Assembly (NCBI RefSeq): GCF_000214135.1
Contig: NZ_AFIE01000009.1
Span: 29,076-93,075, forward strand
Source of the DNA: Acinetobacter sp. P8-3-8
Lineage (GTDB): Bacteria > Pseudomonadota > Gammaproteobacteria > Pseudomonadales > Moraxellaceae
Direction: 5' to 3'
Length of the DNA: 64,000 nucleotides
The notes under the pieces: generated by a model
The model's database searches: none
Told to the model about the DNA's origin: nothing
What the model saw: the letters and a program-made list of their open reading frames with translations, nothing else
Shown here: piece after piece, positions 27,698 to 36,792 of the stretch
Layout: every line of letters starts with the position of its first letter
How positions within the stretch are numbered: position 1 is the stretch's first letter
Position numbers and translations under genes: made by a program

Positions 27698-28300
27698 TTA
27701 TTTAGTTTGATAAAATTTTTTATAGAGCCAAATACAACCAAAAAGAATACACAATGCAATAATCACATAACCTACACGGCTAAAAATTTGTTGCATCAAT
27801 TCAGTATTATTTCCAAAATAAAAACCAACACAGGCGAGGAATGTTGTCCAAATGACAGTTCCTGATGCGCTGTAACTCATAAACTTCCAGAAGGGCATGC
27901 GACTCATCCCTGCTGGAATACTAATCAGAGAGCGAACGGCAGGAACCATACGTCCAAAGAAAACCACACGATGTCCATAATGTTCAAACCAATCTAAGGC
28001 CTTTTTAACATCATCTGATTTGATAAAAAGATATTTACCGTATTGGTCAATCCAGTTGAACAGTGCGTCATGTGAGATTTTACGACCAATCCAATACAGT
28101 GCAGCAGCGGCAATTAAAGAGCCGATACTTCCTGAAATAATAACGCCAAATAGTGTTAATTGACCTTGTGATGCAGCAAAGCCCGCAGAAGGCATAATAA
28201 TTTCAGAGGGAATGGGTGGAAAGACATTATCCAAAAACATAAGTAGAGCAATACCGAAGTACCCCAACTGCTCCATGATAGAAATAATCCAATCGGTCAT
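27698..28300 (-). CDS. DedA-family membrane protein
   Basis: A 200-aa inner-membrane protein with about five hydrophobic segments and the DedA signatures FLDNVFPPIPSEIIMPSAG and FFGRMVPAVRSLISIPAGMSRM. DedA/VTT-fold proteins take part in lipid carrier (undecaprenyl phosphate) recycling and membrane homeostasis. The conserved Glu and Arg of the family are present. Upstream of tpm. Confidence 0.92.
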   Translation of the reverse strand: MTDWIISIMEQLGYFGIALLMFLDNVFPPIPSEIIMPSAGFAASQGQLTLFGVIISGSIGSLIAAAALYWIGRKISHDALFNWIDQYGKYLFIKSDDVKKALDWFEHYGHRVVFFGRMVPAVRSLISIPAGMSRMPFWKFMSYSASGTVIWTTFLACVGFYFGNNTELMQQIFSRVGYVIIALCILFGCIWLYKKFYQTK

Positions 28301-28399
28301 TTTATAAATAAAAATAGGATGTTAGACACATCCTAAGATTTTATTTGATAAATGAACAGTAGGAATTTGTATTTAAAAGATTGTATTCACAAATGCAGC

Positions 28400-28705
28400 T
28401 TAATCTTGAAAATGCAATACGGTATAAATATAGACTTTGCGCAATAAATAACACAAAGCAATGGGAATAAGGATCAGCAATAACGACAGGGTAAAATTGG
28501 CTTTGAGACCATATCCGATTGCCATAGCGATGGTAGAACCTGTGACTAAGCCTAAAATCAGGATTAAAAAATGTGGTTGCTGATTTAAGCATTTTTCGAG
28601 TTGTAATGGGTCAACACGTTTTCTCAACATGTTTAAGTTATGCAGTACAGCATGATGATGCGTCATCGTTAAATGAGGTGAATATTTTGAAGTCACTTTT
28701 TGCAT
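28400..28705 (-). CDS. Small two-TM membrane protein, hypothetical
   Basis: A 101-aa protein with a polar His-rich N-terminus (about 50 residues, including THHHAVLHNL) followed by two hydrophobic segments, LILILGLVTGSTIAMAIGYG and LSLLLILIPIALCYLL. A Cys-Leu-Asn-Gln-Gln stretch links them. I do not recognise it. It stands alone, 99 bp from the DedA gene. Confidence 0.6.
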   Translation of the reverse strand: MQKVTSKYSPHLTMTHHHAVLHNLNMLRKRVDPLQLEKCLNQQPHFLILILGLVTGSTIAMAIGYGLKANFTLSLLLILIPIALCYLLRKVYIYTVLHFQD

Positions 28706-28871
28706 AGCGGTACTCCTAAAATTATTACAACTGATGTATGTGTCACGGTTTTGTGTTGCGTTAAAAAGCTGATTTTATTTAAGTTTATACAAGTAAATTA
28801 GCAATGTTGTGGTGAAAAGCAATCACTAAGATTGGTGAACTTTGTTTATTTTTTGTGATTTAAATTTGGCA

Positions 28872-28903
28872 ATAAAAAACCGTAGTTTTAAGGCTACGGT
28901 TTG
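28872..28903 (-). terminator. Terminator of trhO
   Basis: On the minus strand AAACCGTAG pairs with CTACGGTTT and is followed by a T-rich run (TTTTTTATT). It is about 55 bp after the trhO stop. Confidence 0.8.
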
Positions 28904-28955
28904 GGTCATTACCAATGAATATTGAAATGATTTTTATTCGATTGTCAGTTTTAAA

Positions 28956-29888
28956 TTAAAGACGTTTACGTTTTGCAGCAACAATTTGTGATTGGCGCAT
29001 ACGGAAGCCTGCTTTTTGTTTCTCCGAAGTTTTATCAATACAGTATTTACATGAAACACCATGTTCATAACTGCTTAATTCAACTTCTTCAGGAAGTAAA
29101 GGCCATCCGCAAGCATGGCATTTGGTGTTTAAACCTTCTTCGACACCATGTGTAACGGCTGTACGACCATCAAATACAAAACATTCACCTTCCCACATGC
29201 TTTCATCAGCAGGGGTTTCTTCAAGGTATTTTAAAATACCACCTTTAAGGTGATAAACCTCATTAAAACCTTCTTGAAGAAGCAATGATGTTGATTTTTC
29301 ACAACGAATACCACCTGTACAGAACATCGCAATTTTCTTGTCTTTGTGTTGTTCTAGGTTTTGTTTTACATATTCTGGAAACTCACGGAACGTTTCTGTT
29401 TTAGGATCAATTGCACCTTTAAATGTACCCGCTTTGTATTCATAGTCATTACGCGTATCAATCAAAATCACATCATCACGTGCAATCAGTTCATTCCACT
29501 CTTTAGGGTCAAGATAATGCCCCACAAGATCACGTGGCTTTACTTCAACACCAAGCGTTACAATTTCAGTTTTAAGTTTAATTTTCATTTTACGGAAAGG
29601 TTTTTCATCACTATGCGATTCCTTATATTCCATCGCATTGAAACCTTCACCTAAAAGGAATTGATTTATACAATCAATCGCTTGTCGATCACCTGCAACT
29701 GTACCGTTAATTCCTTCACCTGCAACAATTAGAGTTCCACAAAGGTTGATGGTTTTTACCAAATCTAAAAGACGTTGTTGAAGATCGGCAGGATCTTGAA
29801 CTTCTTTGAATTGATAAAGCGCTGCAACAACCCAACCAGAGGTCGCTTGCTGTTCTACAGGTGCAAGCTGTTCTACAGTAGCGTTCAT
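28956..29888 (-). CDS. trhO: tRNA uridine(34) hydroxylase TrhO (YceA, rhodanese domain)
   Basis: A 310-aa protein that hydroxylates U34 of tRNAs toward 5-methoxy/5-oxyacetyl uridine. It has an N-terminal acylphosphatase-like domain (VAGEGINGTVAG), then a rhodanese domain (IDTRNDYEYKAGTFKGAI) with the active-site loop CTGGIRCEKS. The C-terminal CHACGWPL plus CKYC zinc-like cluster is seen in this family. ATG 29888 was chosen because TTGGAG precedes it and the family starts here; the frame is open 15 codons more upstream. Confidence 0.93.
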   Translation of the reverse strand: MNATVEQLAPVEQQATSGWVVAALYQFKEVQDPADLQQRLLDLVKTINLCGTLIVAGEGINGTVAGDRQAIDCINQFLLGEGFNAMEYKESHSDEKPFRKMKIKLKTEIVTLGVEVKPRDLVGHYLDPKEWNELIARDDVILIDTRNDYEYKAGTFKGAIDPKTETFREFPEYVKQNLEQHKDKKIAMFCTGGIRCEKSTSLLLQEGFNEVYHLKGGILKYLEETPADESMWEGECFVFDGRTAVTHGVEEGLNTKCHACGWPLLPEEVELSSYEHGVSCKYCIDKTSEKQKAGFRMRQSQIVAAKRKRL

Positions 29889-30124
29889 GGAAAACTCCAA
29901 ATGTATAATAATAGGATAAAATTTTAGGCGCACATTTTAACGTGATTTATTGGAATATGCGAGAAATCCATACACATTGTAGTGAATTTTTAAGGCAGAC
30001 AAATTTTATGGATTTAAATACTAAATCTAGTGCTTTAACATTTTTTATATACCATATATAGTATGGCTAAATTGAAATTCAGCATTGAAAATGTGTGCTA
30101 GATTGCTTGTTTGAGGAACTTATT

Positions 30125-30607
30125 TTGAATAGCCAACGTCGTATACCATCATTAACGCCTTGCGCAGGTCGTTGTTCTACGGTATTTGGTGATTCAGTTT
30201 GTCGTGGTTGTCGTCGTTTTAACCATGAAGTGATTCAGTGGAATACCTATTCTGCTGAGCAGCGATTGGCTGTGTGGGTACGGTTAGATGCGCAACTTGA
30301 TCAAATCCTTGTACCTTTATTGCCTTTAGCGGATTTAAAACATGTCGAAGGCTTTATTCATAGCAAACATGTACGTGTTTTGGACACAGCGTCTAAAGGC
30401 AGAAAGTATTATCATGCACTTAAAATCTGTGAAAAAAATCGAAATTTAGCCCATGACAGTGGTTTAGGTATTGATTCAAAACAAGTTAAGCCTTTATGGG
30501 ATGAGTTTGAGCGCAGAGTATTGGCATTGGCGAATGCAAGTTATGATTTTGCTTGGTTAAGAGCAGTTGGGATTCGACAAAGCATTTTACATTTAGAAGA
30601 AAATTAA
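30125..30607 (+). CDS. DUF1289 domain protein
   Basis: A 160-aa protein. The N-terminus has the DUF1289 Cys-rich motif (SLTPCAGRCSTVFGDSVCRGCRRF), a likely metal-binding Fe-S or zinc site. The remaining helical part has no recognised domain. I use TTG 30125 because GAGG lies eight bases upstream; a GTG at 30095 in the same frame lacks a ribosome-binding site. Function unknown. Confidence 0.75.
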   Translation: MNSQRRIPSLTPCAGRCSTVFGDSVCRGCRRFNHEVIQWNTYSAEQRLAVWVRLDAQLDQILVPLLPLADLKHVEGFIHSKHVRVLDTASKGRKYYHALKICEKNRNLAHDSGLGIDSKQVKPLWDEFERRVLALANASYDFAWLRAVGIRQSILHLEEN

Positions 30608-30807
30608 TTTTATTATTCATGTGGATAGAGCGATGCTTTAAGGATGTGTTGATTGTTAATGCTGCGTGATTCAAAATTTTAAAAAAGTTTAAACAATTAA
30701 AAAATACAATTGTAGGACTGAATTAGAAAATATCTTTGAAATAGTTATTTAAAATTATATATAATGTGACTTGTGTCAAATAAATATTCGTAAAAACGAG
30801 AATGATC

Positions 30808-31188
30808 ATGAATGAAGTTAAAGAATTAGAAGCCATTAAACAATTAAAAATTGAAGAAAAGTATGCGTTTTTTATTGAACAAGTGCTAGAAAATGGTGAA
30901 ATTTGGGGATTGTGCGGAGAAGGATGGGCTTCATTCCTAGATGATGCACAAGGTATTCAAGCTTTTCCAGTTTGGTCAGATAAAACTTTTGCAGAGTTCA
31001 ATGCTGTTGGTGATTGGGAGGGGTTTAAAGCCACACCTTTTACTGTTCAGCAATTGATTACTGAACTTGCACCTGAACTCGCTCAGGCAAATATTCAGCT
31101 TTCAGTGTTTAAATTTCCGCAAGATTCAGGACATTTGATTGCTGCTGAACTGCTTTCAAATACTTTGCGAAACAAGTTGGCATCATAA
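30808..31188 (+). CDS. DUF2750 protein
   Basis: A 126-aa soluble acidic protein of the DUF2750 family, recognised by EKYAFFIEQVLENGEIWGL, the WxxF/VWSD segment and the C-terminal QLSVFKFPQDSGHLI. ATG 30808 is preferred over 30802 because a weak CGAG is then at normal distance. Role unknown. It converges on the tetR gene, with 50 bp between. Confidence 0.75.
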   Translation: MNEVKELEAIKQLKIEEKYAFFIEQVLENGEIWGLCGEGWASFLDDAQGIQAFPVWSDKTFAEFNAVGDWEGFKATPFTVQQLITELAPELAQANIQLSVFKFPQDSGHLIAAELLSNTLRNKLAS

Positions 31189-31238
31189 TATTCAATACCT
31201 TCATCAATATCTTAATAAATCTTTTTGCTAAAATTGGT

Positions 31239-31811
31239 TTATTGATGAGCTGCTGAAGGTCGTTCGGTATAATTTTTGATGAGTTGAAGCATTGCAGTTT
31301 TTTGCTGTTGGGCAATACCTGAATCAAAGCCTTCAACTAAAAATCTACTGATTAAACCTTCAATGAGATTGTAAAATAAATCGGCTACGACTTGGTCTTG
31401 ACTCACTTGATGTGAAAAATGATGGATGAATTGTCGTAGCCAAATTTTATGTGCAACTGAAATTTCTATAATTTCAGTATCTTGAATAGAAGACTCAGCG
31501 ACAGCTCGCACGAATAAACAACCTTTAAAATGATCTTGCTGAAACCAAAGCATATGCCAGTCATAAATTTTGTCTAATGCACCAAGACCCTCAGAATCAG
31601 CAACAAATTCAATCAAGCTTTGTCTAAAGCGTAGATCTCGTTGTTTAAGAACTTCTGCAATAAGTTGTTGTTTATTTTTAAAATAAGTATACATGGTTGT
31701 TTTAGAGCAACCTGATTCATCACGGATTAAATCCACGCCGACACTGGTAAAACTATGTGCATTAAAAAGTGCTTCGGCAGTCGTCAAAATTTTTGTTGCT
31801 GACTTAGACAT
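31239..31811 (-). CDS. TetR-family regulator divergent from the HPP gene
   Basis: A 190-aa TetR/AcrR protein. The N-terminal HTH is visible in TSVGVDLIRDESGCSKTTMYTYFKNKQQL. The ligand domain is all-helical and unremarkable. The start is ATG 31811, just downstream of an in-frame GTG at 31814. It is transcribed away from the HPP membrane protein, with two palindromes between them, so it probably represses that gene and itself. The inducer is unknown. Confidence 0.9.
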   Translation of the reverse strand: MSKSATKILTTAEALFNAHSFTSVGVDLIRDESGCSKTTMYTYFKNKQQLIAEVLKQRDLRFRQSLIEFVADSEGLGALDKIYDWHMLWFQQDHFKGCLFVRAVAESSIQDTEIIEISVAHKIWLRQFIHHFSHQVSQDQVVADLFYNLIEGLISRFLVEGFDSGIAQQQKTAMLQLIKNYTERPSAAHQ

Positions 31812-31842
31812 CACTTGATTCTCAAAATTGATTGTTGAAAAC

Positions 31843-31858
31843 AGTACAGATCTGTACT
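31843..31858. promoter_or_regulatory. Perfect 16-bp palindrome, candidate TetR operator
   Basis: AGTACAGATCTGTACT lies 32 bp upstream of the tetR start codon and about 53 bp upstream of the HPP gene. The length and symmetry fit a TetR-dimer site. Confidence 0.6.
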
Positions 31859-31865
31859 ATTTTAA

Positions 31866-31881
31866 TTTTAGCGCGCTAAAA
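31866..31881. promoter_or_regulatory. Second perfect 16-bp palindrome in the tetR/HPP control region
   Basis: TTTTAGCGCGCTAAAA begins seven bases after the first palindrome and lies 30 bp before the HPP start. It differs in sequence from the first, so it may bind another protein or be a second TetR site. Confidence 0.45.
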
Positions 31882-31910
31882 CTCAATAAATCAATCAAGA
31901 GGGCATCTCT

Positions 31911-32441
31911 ATGTCAATATTTGCTGGAAAAGAAAAACTAGCCCCAAGGCCGAAAAATCAAGACATGATAAGATGTTTTATTGGGGGAACACTGAGCATT
32001 TTTATTTTACTGCTATTGAGTAAGTTATCGCACAACCCATTTATTATGGCGCCATTTGGTGCAAGCTGTGTCATTCTTTATGCTGTTTCACAGTCACCAT
32101 TAGCACAACCTAGAAATGTGATTCTCGGTCACTTTATTTCAGCTTTGGTCGGAATATGTTTATTGAAATGGTTTGGCAGTAATGTTTTGAGTATCGCAGT
32201 TTCTGTAGGTTTGGCCATTACTTTGATGATGTATTTTCGATGTGTACATCCGCCTGCTGGTGCAAATCCATTGGTGATTTTATTAACAGCCAATAGCATT
32301 CATTATGATTGGACGTTTTTACTCTTTCCTGTGCTCACTGGATCAATTGCTTTAGTTGCCGTGGCGTATGGGGTAAATAATGTTAAAGCTTCGCAAAAGT
32401 GGCCGAGCTATGGTTTGGCATTATGGCGTAGTAAAAATTAA
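31911..32441 (+). CDS. HPP-family membrane protein
   Basis: A 176-aa protein with four hydrophobic segments and the diagnostic CVHPPAGANPL motif in TM4's loop, plus APFGASCVILY earlier. HPP proteins in cyanobacteria and plants act in nitrite transport at membranes; other members are uncharacterised. GAGG precedes the start. The divergent TetR gene probably controls it. A role in anion export or uptake is only a guess. Confidence 0.85.
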   Translation: MSIFAGKEKLAPRPKNQDMIRCFIGGTLSIFILLLLSKLSHNPFIMAPFGASCVILYAVSQSPLAQPRNVILGHFISALVGICLLKWFGSNVLSIAVSVGLAITLMMYFRCVHPPAGANPLVILLTANSIHYDWTFLLFPVLTGSIALVAVAYGVNNVKASQKWPSYGLALWRSKN

Positions 32442-32475
32442 GATTGTGTATCAGCTTGAAGATAGGAAGTAAAAA

Positions 32476-32514
32476 CTAAAAATCCCAGCTTAATGATTTA
32501 AACTGGGATTTTAA
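32476..32514. terminator. Bidirectional terminator between the HPP gene and ribB
   Basis: AAAATCCCAG and CTGGGATTTT pair around an AT-rich loop. It is convergent between the HPP gene and ribB. Confidence 0.75.
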
Positions 32515-32543
32515 AGGCTTATCAATTTATAAATAACAATGGT

Positions 32544-33203
32544 TTAGATGTTATTTTTTAAACGATATTGCACAATTTCTTCAATGGTAATTAAGGTTAA
32601 ATGATGGGTTTGTGCATAAGCTAAAACTTGTACACCTGAAGCCATTGTGCCATCTAGGTTGGTAACTTCGCATAAAACGCCAGCAGGTTTTAAGCCAGCC
32701 ATACGGGCTAAATCAATAGAACCTTCGGTATGACCACGACGGGTGAGTACGCCACCATCACGTCCACGGAGAGGGAATACATGCCCCGGACGATTAAGAT
32801 CGCTTGCAACTGCACCATCTTTAATGGCTGCATGAATCGTTGTGGTACGATCTTGAGCCGATACACCTGTGGTGACGCCTTCAGCAGCTTCGATGGTAAT
32901 GGTGAAGGCTGTTTTAAACTGACTCGAATTATCATTCACCATCGGTGGTAATTCTAAATGATCAGCAAGTTCTGAAGAAAGCGTTAAACAGACAATACCT
33001 GAACCATCACGAATCATACGTGCCATGGTTTCGACATTTAATGTTTCTGCTGCAACAATCAAATCAGCTTCATTTTCACGATCAAAATCGTCCATGACCA
33101 AAACAGGTTTGCCTTGGCGCATATCTTCTAAAGCTTGTTCGATGCGTTGATCTGCAGGTGAAAGGGTAGAAAAGAAAATTTCGGGTTGAATTAAACTAGA
33201 CAT
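32544..33203 (-). CDS. ribB: 3,4-dihydroxy-2-butanone 4-phosphate synthase
   Basis: A 219-aa RibB converting ribulose 5-phosphate to the butanone phosphate that condenses into lumazine. Family motifs are [20 protein letters not shown] (acidic metal ligands), RDGSGIVCL and [14 protein letters not shown]. There is no GTP cyclohydrolase II domain fused. Although the frame is open far upstream, ATG 33203 ([11 protein letters not shown]) is the right start, since the upstream part is the FMN riboswitch leader. Confidence 0.95.
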   Translation of the reverse strand: MSSLIQPEIFFSTLSPADQRIEQALEDMRQGKPVLVMDDFDRENEADLIVAAETLNVETMARMIRDGSGIVCLTLSSELADHLELPPMVNDNSSQFKTAFTITIEAAEGVTTGVSAQDRTTTIHAAIKDGAVASDLNRPGHVFPLRGRDGGVLTRRGHTEGSIDLARMAGLKPAGVLCEVTNLDGTMASGVQVLAYAQTHHLTLITIEEIVQYRLKNNI

Positions 33204-33317
33204 TGAAACGCTCTCGTAAAAAATTATACGGTTGAACATTTCAGGACATGAGAAATAGTGGCGTACAAAAACATTTCCAAAATGATGATATTGGAAATTT
33301 TTAGCTGTAACGTCGTC

Positions 33318-33481
33318 TTCTTTCATCCGGACTATACCGTCGGCATTGGCATTTCACCAAATCTGCTCATTGAAAATTTTTCGAAACCCAATAAGCTCGT
33401 GGGCTGTTGGCGCATGATTTAAAAAATTAAAAATCAGACCAATTCACCACCGGTGGGGAATTACACCCCGCCCTGAAGCGA
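33318..33481 (-). ncRNA. FMN riboswitch (RFN element) in the ribB leader
   Basis: On the minus strand, the conserved RFN parts are visible in order: the 5' arm CAGGGCGGGGTG, AATTCCCCACCGGTGG, the AGCCCACGAGC stem, the GATTTGGTGAAATGCC part and the 3' arm with GACGGTATAGTCCGGATG. It lies about 115 bases upstream of ribB. FMN binding should lower ribB expression. Confidence 0.95.
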
Positions 33482-33755
33482 TGTCTTTTGATTATAGCCC
33501 CAAATATTAAGAAAAACAGCGGCATTTTTAGAATGATCAGTTTTATCTATAGAACAATTTTTGCTAAAGCTTTGTTAATCTAAAAATTTAATAATTGCTA
33601 AATAGAAACAATATTTTTGATGATTTGAATTAGTATGGAATAAATGTTTAAAAATTAGTCTTGGGTGTAAAGGATTGAACTGGAAATAGGTTGTTCTTTA
33701 TTAAGATACACACATTTCATCTTCATAAGATAAAAACAAAAGCGAGGAATAAGGA

Positions 33756-35558
33756 TTGATAAAAATTCAAGAACATCACTATCCTTGGAATGCAGCATCA
33801 TTTGTTAAACATTTACAAGTATTTGGCTTTACATTGATTGCTGTGAGCATGCTGTATTTGGTTGCAGCGAATTGGTTCATGTTGCCACAGACCATGCAGT
33901 TGGCAATTCCACAGCTATTATTATTGTTGAGTGCGCTCAGCAGTTTATTGCTTACAAAGCATGATTTCTTGGTGCAGTGTCTACATACAATATGCGGTTT
34001 GATGATCGGTTTAAGCTTGGCAGTGATCGGGCAGATTTATCAAACTGGTGCTGATAGTTATTTATTATTTCTGATTTGGTCGGTATTACTTTTGCCATGG
34101 TTATATCGACATAATATCGGCATTTTTCTTCTTCTATGTGTGATTAGCCAAATCGCGCTGTTCCTGTTTTTTATACAAACTTTTTGGGGGGATCAGTATC
34201 CTAAATTGTTTTTAATTAGTATTCATATATTTGCACTTATTCAATTCTATTTTTGCATTCGATACTATTCGAAATTACGTTATCTGCTTATATTGTGGTT
34301 TGCCATACTCTCTATTTGGAGTATGGTGATGTATTTATATACGGATAAAGGCATTCTTTATTTTATATTTTCCTTCGTCTTTTTGGGTATTTTGTTTACC
34401 TACTTTTATAAAAATAAAGATCAATTGTGTAGCACACTTTCAGCAGTGGGCTTAGGCATTACATTCACTTTGGTGATTGTTAAAATATTGAGTGATTTCT
34501 TTAGCAGTAATGAAGTTTTCCAATTATTTTTTATTGCACTGATTATTTTTGCATGGTTTGCATTGATTACTTATTTATTGATTCGTTTCATTCCCCAGAG
34601 CCGATTTAATGCGATTCCGCTTGCTGTTGGTGCATGGATTGCTGGCGCCGTTTTTGCATTGTTGATGCTAACATTCTGGGGGAATTTCTCATTAATTATG
34701 GGAGTGGTCTTTGTTGTTATCGCTGCTTATATTTTAAAACTTAAACGCGCAGATCAAATACAGCACGGTCTATTTTTAAGGCAGTTTGCTTATTGTATGT
34801 GGATTGCAGGTCAAATCGCAGTAATCTTTCATACATTTGATTTAATCGATCTAATTCTTCCCATTGTAATTTTACAATTGGGCATGCTAATAATCGCTTA
34901 TTTTATTCGGGCACATTGGTTCTTTATTTTTATTCAAATCTTAGGTTTATATGTAGCAGGTTTTGTCTACATTTTAGATATCCATTCATTTTGGAGTCGG
35001 ACAAGTTTTTTTGAAAATTTTGCTTATTTAGTGCTTTGGAATTATGTTTTTTATTTTGCCATTCTTGCAATTAAATTCATTCAGCCTAAAGAATATCAAC
35101 GCAGTTTACTACTTGCAGTTCTAGTGATTATTTTACATTCAATGGGAATTTATACCTTATTGGGCAAATATGAGTTAGCCAAAATTGAGCATATAGCGAT
35201 ACTCACTTATGGTTTACCTATTCTGTGGTTTATTCTTTTTGTCTTTTTACATATCCAAAAGCAATTTCATTTATTCGCAAATATTATCTTGGCATTTTTT
35301 GCAGCCGTGTTAATTTTTTATGGTTATTTCGAGATTTTTATTTGTTTAGCCGTCATTTCTTGGGCATTAAAAAAGCAAGATAAAGTAATCTATGCTTTTG
35401 CACTGGTGACTTTCGCCTTAATTTTAGGGTTTTTATATTATTCCTTAGAGATGACATTTCTGATTAAAAGCTTCAGTATTTTTATGTCTGGTCTAGTGTT
35501 GTTATTGCTGACACTGAGTTTGAATCAATTTAAAAATAAAGAGGAGTTAAGCATATGA
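33756..35558 (+). CDS. DUF2157 multi-spanning membrane protein (probably fused to a DUF4401-like part)
   Basis: A 600-aa protein, almost entirely hydrophobic, with roughly 18 to 20 TM segments. The N-terminal 100 residues (NAASFVKHLQVFGFT to VIGQIYQTGADSYLL) match DUF2157. The rest resembles DUF4401-type membrane proteins that normally lie beside GDYXXLXY proteins, so it may be a fusion; I cannot confirm this without a profile search. It starts at TTG 33756 with GAGG at a good distance, and its stop overlaps the next start by four bases (ATGA). Confidence 0.8.
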   Translation: MIKIQEHHYPWNAASFVKHLQVFGFTLIAVSMLYLVAANWFMLPQTMQLAIPQLLLLLSALSSLLLTKHDFLVQCLHTICGLMIGLSLAVIGQIYQTGADSYLLFLIWSVLLLPWLYRHNIGIFLLLCVISQIALFLFFIQTFWGDQYPKLFLISIHIFALIQFYFCIRYYSKLRYLLILWFAILSIWSMVMYLYTDKGILYFIFSFVFLGILFTYFYKNKDQLCSTLSAVGLGITFTLVIVKILSDFFSSNEVFQLFFIALIIFAWFALITYLLIRFIPQSRFNAIPLAVGAWIAGAVFALLMLTFWGNFSLIMGVVFVVIAAYILKLKRADQIQHGLFLRQFAYCMWIAGQIAVIFHTFDLIDLILPIVILQLGMLIIAYFIRAHWFFIFIQILGLYVAGFVYILDIHSFWSRTSFFENFAYLVLWNYVFYFAILAIKFIQPKEYQRSLLLAVLVIILHSMGIYTLLGKYELAKIEHIAILTYGLPILWFILFVFLHIQKQFHLFANIILAFFAAVLIFYGYFEIFICLAVISWALKKQDKVIYAFALVTFALILGFLYYSLEMTFLIKSFSIFMSGLVLLLLTLSLNQFKNKEELSI

Positions 35559-36172
35559 AAAAAATAATTCCGCTTTGTTTAGCACTTTTGAGTATTGCTG
35601 TATTTTTAGGTTTAATTTTCAAAAATGAATGGCATTTAAAACATAGTCAGAGTATTTATGTACGCTTACAGCCTGTAGACCCGCGTTCGATTCTTCAAGG
35701 TGATTATATGAGGCTGAATTATCAACTGTATTTTGCACCTCAAAATTCGATACTTGAAAATACGGATCAGCAAAACACGAATCAGCAAAACATTAACCAA
35801 GAAGAGCATATTTTTTCAGGTCATTATTTCGATCAAATCATTCAGAATAAGTCCTCAATCGTGACTTATGTTGAATTGGATCCGCAAAGGCGAGTAATTC
35901 ATACCAGTTTTGAACCACTTAAAAATGTTCAGATACAGCGACTTGTGCTGCAAAATCCAAACAATCGCTACACGATGCTTTATCCTGCATCGAAGAGTTT
36001 CTTATTTGCAGAAGGTTTGGCAGAATGCTATCAACAAGCAGAATATGCAGAATTTAAGGTTGATGAGCAGGGGAATGCGATACTCAATGCATTGAAAGGC
36101 AATCAGCTACAGGACTTAGGATGTGAAAAGCAAGCGCATTGGTTAGACAGTTTTGATCGTGCGAAAACCTAA
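35555..36172 (+). CDS. GDYXXLXY-domain protein
   Basis: A 205-aa protein with one N-terminal TM segment (IIPLCLALLSIAVFLGLIF) and a periplasmic domain holding the signature GDYMRLNY near residue 50, after VDPRSILQ. A Gln/Asn-rich repeat (QQNTNQQNINQ) of about 15 residues follows. Its start overlaps the preceding stop, so the two genes are translationally coupled. The GDYXXLXY family is typically found with DUF2157/DUF4401 genes. Function unknown. Confidence 0.88.
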   Translation: MKKIIPLCLALLSIAVFLGLIFKNEWHLKHSQSIYVRLQPVDPRSILQGDYMRLNYQLYFAPQNSILENTDQQNTNQQNINQEEHIFSGHYFDQIIQNKSSIVTYVELDPQRRVIHTSFEPLKNVQIQRLVLQNPNNRYTMLYPASKSFLFAEGLAECYQQAEYAEFKVDEQGNAILNALKGNQLQDLGCEKQAHWLDSFDRAKT

Positions 36173-36214
36173 TCAATGAGAATGAGCTTTATAGATTTGA
36201 AAATAATCAGGTAA

Positions 36215-36243
36215 TAAAAAATCCGCATTTAGCGGATTTTTTT
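36215..36243. terminator. Bidirectional terminator between the GDYXXLXY gene and panD
   Basis: AAAAATCCGC and GCGGATTTTT pair around ATTTA, with T-rich flanks both ways. Confidence 0.9.
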
Positions 36244-36255
36244 AAACTGTAAAAA

Positions 36256-36636
36256 TTAAGCCACTTGAACTGGAATACAGTTTGCAGTGTGATTTACAGT
36301 ATTATTTGGATTTGCATAAACAAGACGCGGTTTATGTGCATCAGCTTCAGCATTACTAAAATCGCCAAATGTTGCAATAATTAATAAATCGCCAACATCG
36401 GCTTGATGCGCTGCACCACCATTTACAGAAATGATGCCAGAACCTTCTTCACCACGGATAGCGTAAGTTGTGAAGCGCTTACCATTAGTCACGTTCCAAA
36501 TGTGAATTTCTTCATATTCGCGGATACCAGCTAAATCCAATAGATTACCGTCAATTGCACAAGAACCTTCATAATGTAATTCTGCTTGTGTAACAACACA
36601 ACGGTGGATTTTTGCTTTTAATAAACGAGATAGCAT
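36256..36636 (-). CDS. panD: Aspartate 1-decarboxylase
   Basis: A 126-aa pyruvoyl enzyme that makes beta-alanine for pantothenate. The self-cleavage site GSC (Gly24-Ser25) lies in YEGSCAID, with Lys9 in LKAKIHR and [10 protein letters not shown] further on ([10 protein letters not shown] here), matching E. coli PanD in length and motif. Transcribed alone. Confidence 0.96.
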   Translation of the reverse strand: MLSRLLKAKIHRCVVTQAELHYEGSCAIDGNLLDLAGIREYEEIHIWNVTNGKRFTTYAIRGEEGSGIISVNGGAAHQADVGDLLIIATFGDFSNAEADAHKPRLVYANPNNTVNHTANCIPVQVA

Positions 36637-36792
36637 GATTAGCGTCTCCAGAGTCTAGCCCTTACGATTGTTATTTGGTGTCTATATAACAATTTTCAAT
36701 AGGGGGATGCATTTGAAAGCGCATTTTGCTCTTAAAAATGTATCATGGCAAGAAAAATTGTTTAACAAAGGATATTTTTTAACTGATCAAAA

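Noticed and set aside
33203-33326. Longer RibB N-terminus reading into the leader
   Set aside because: The upstream codons overlap the region following the FMN riboswitch and have no family match.
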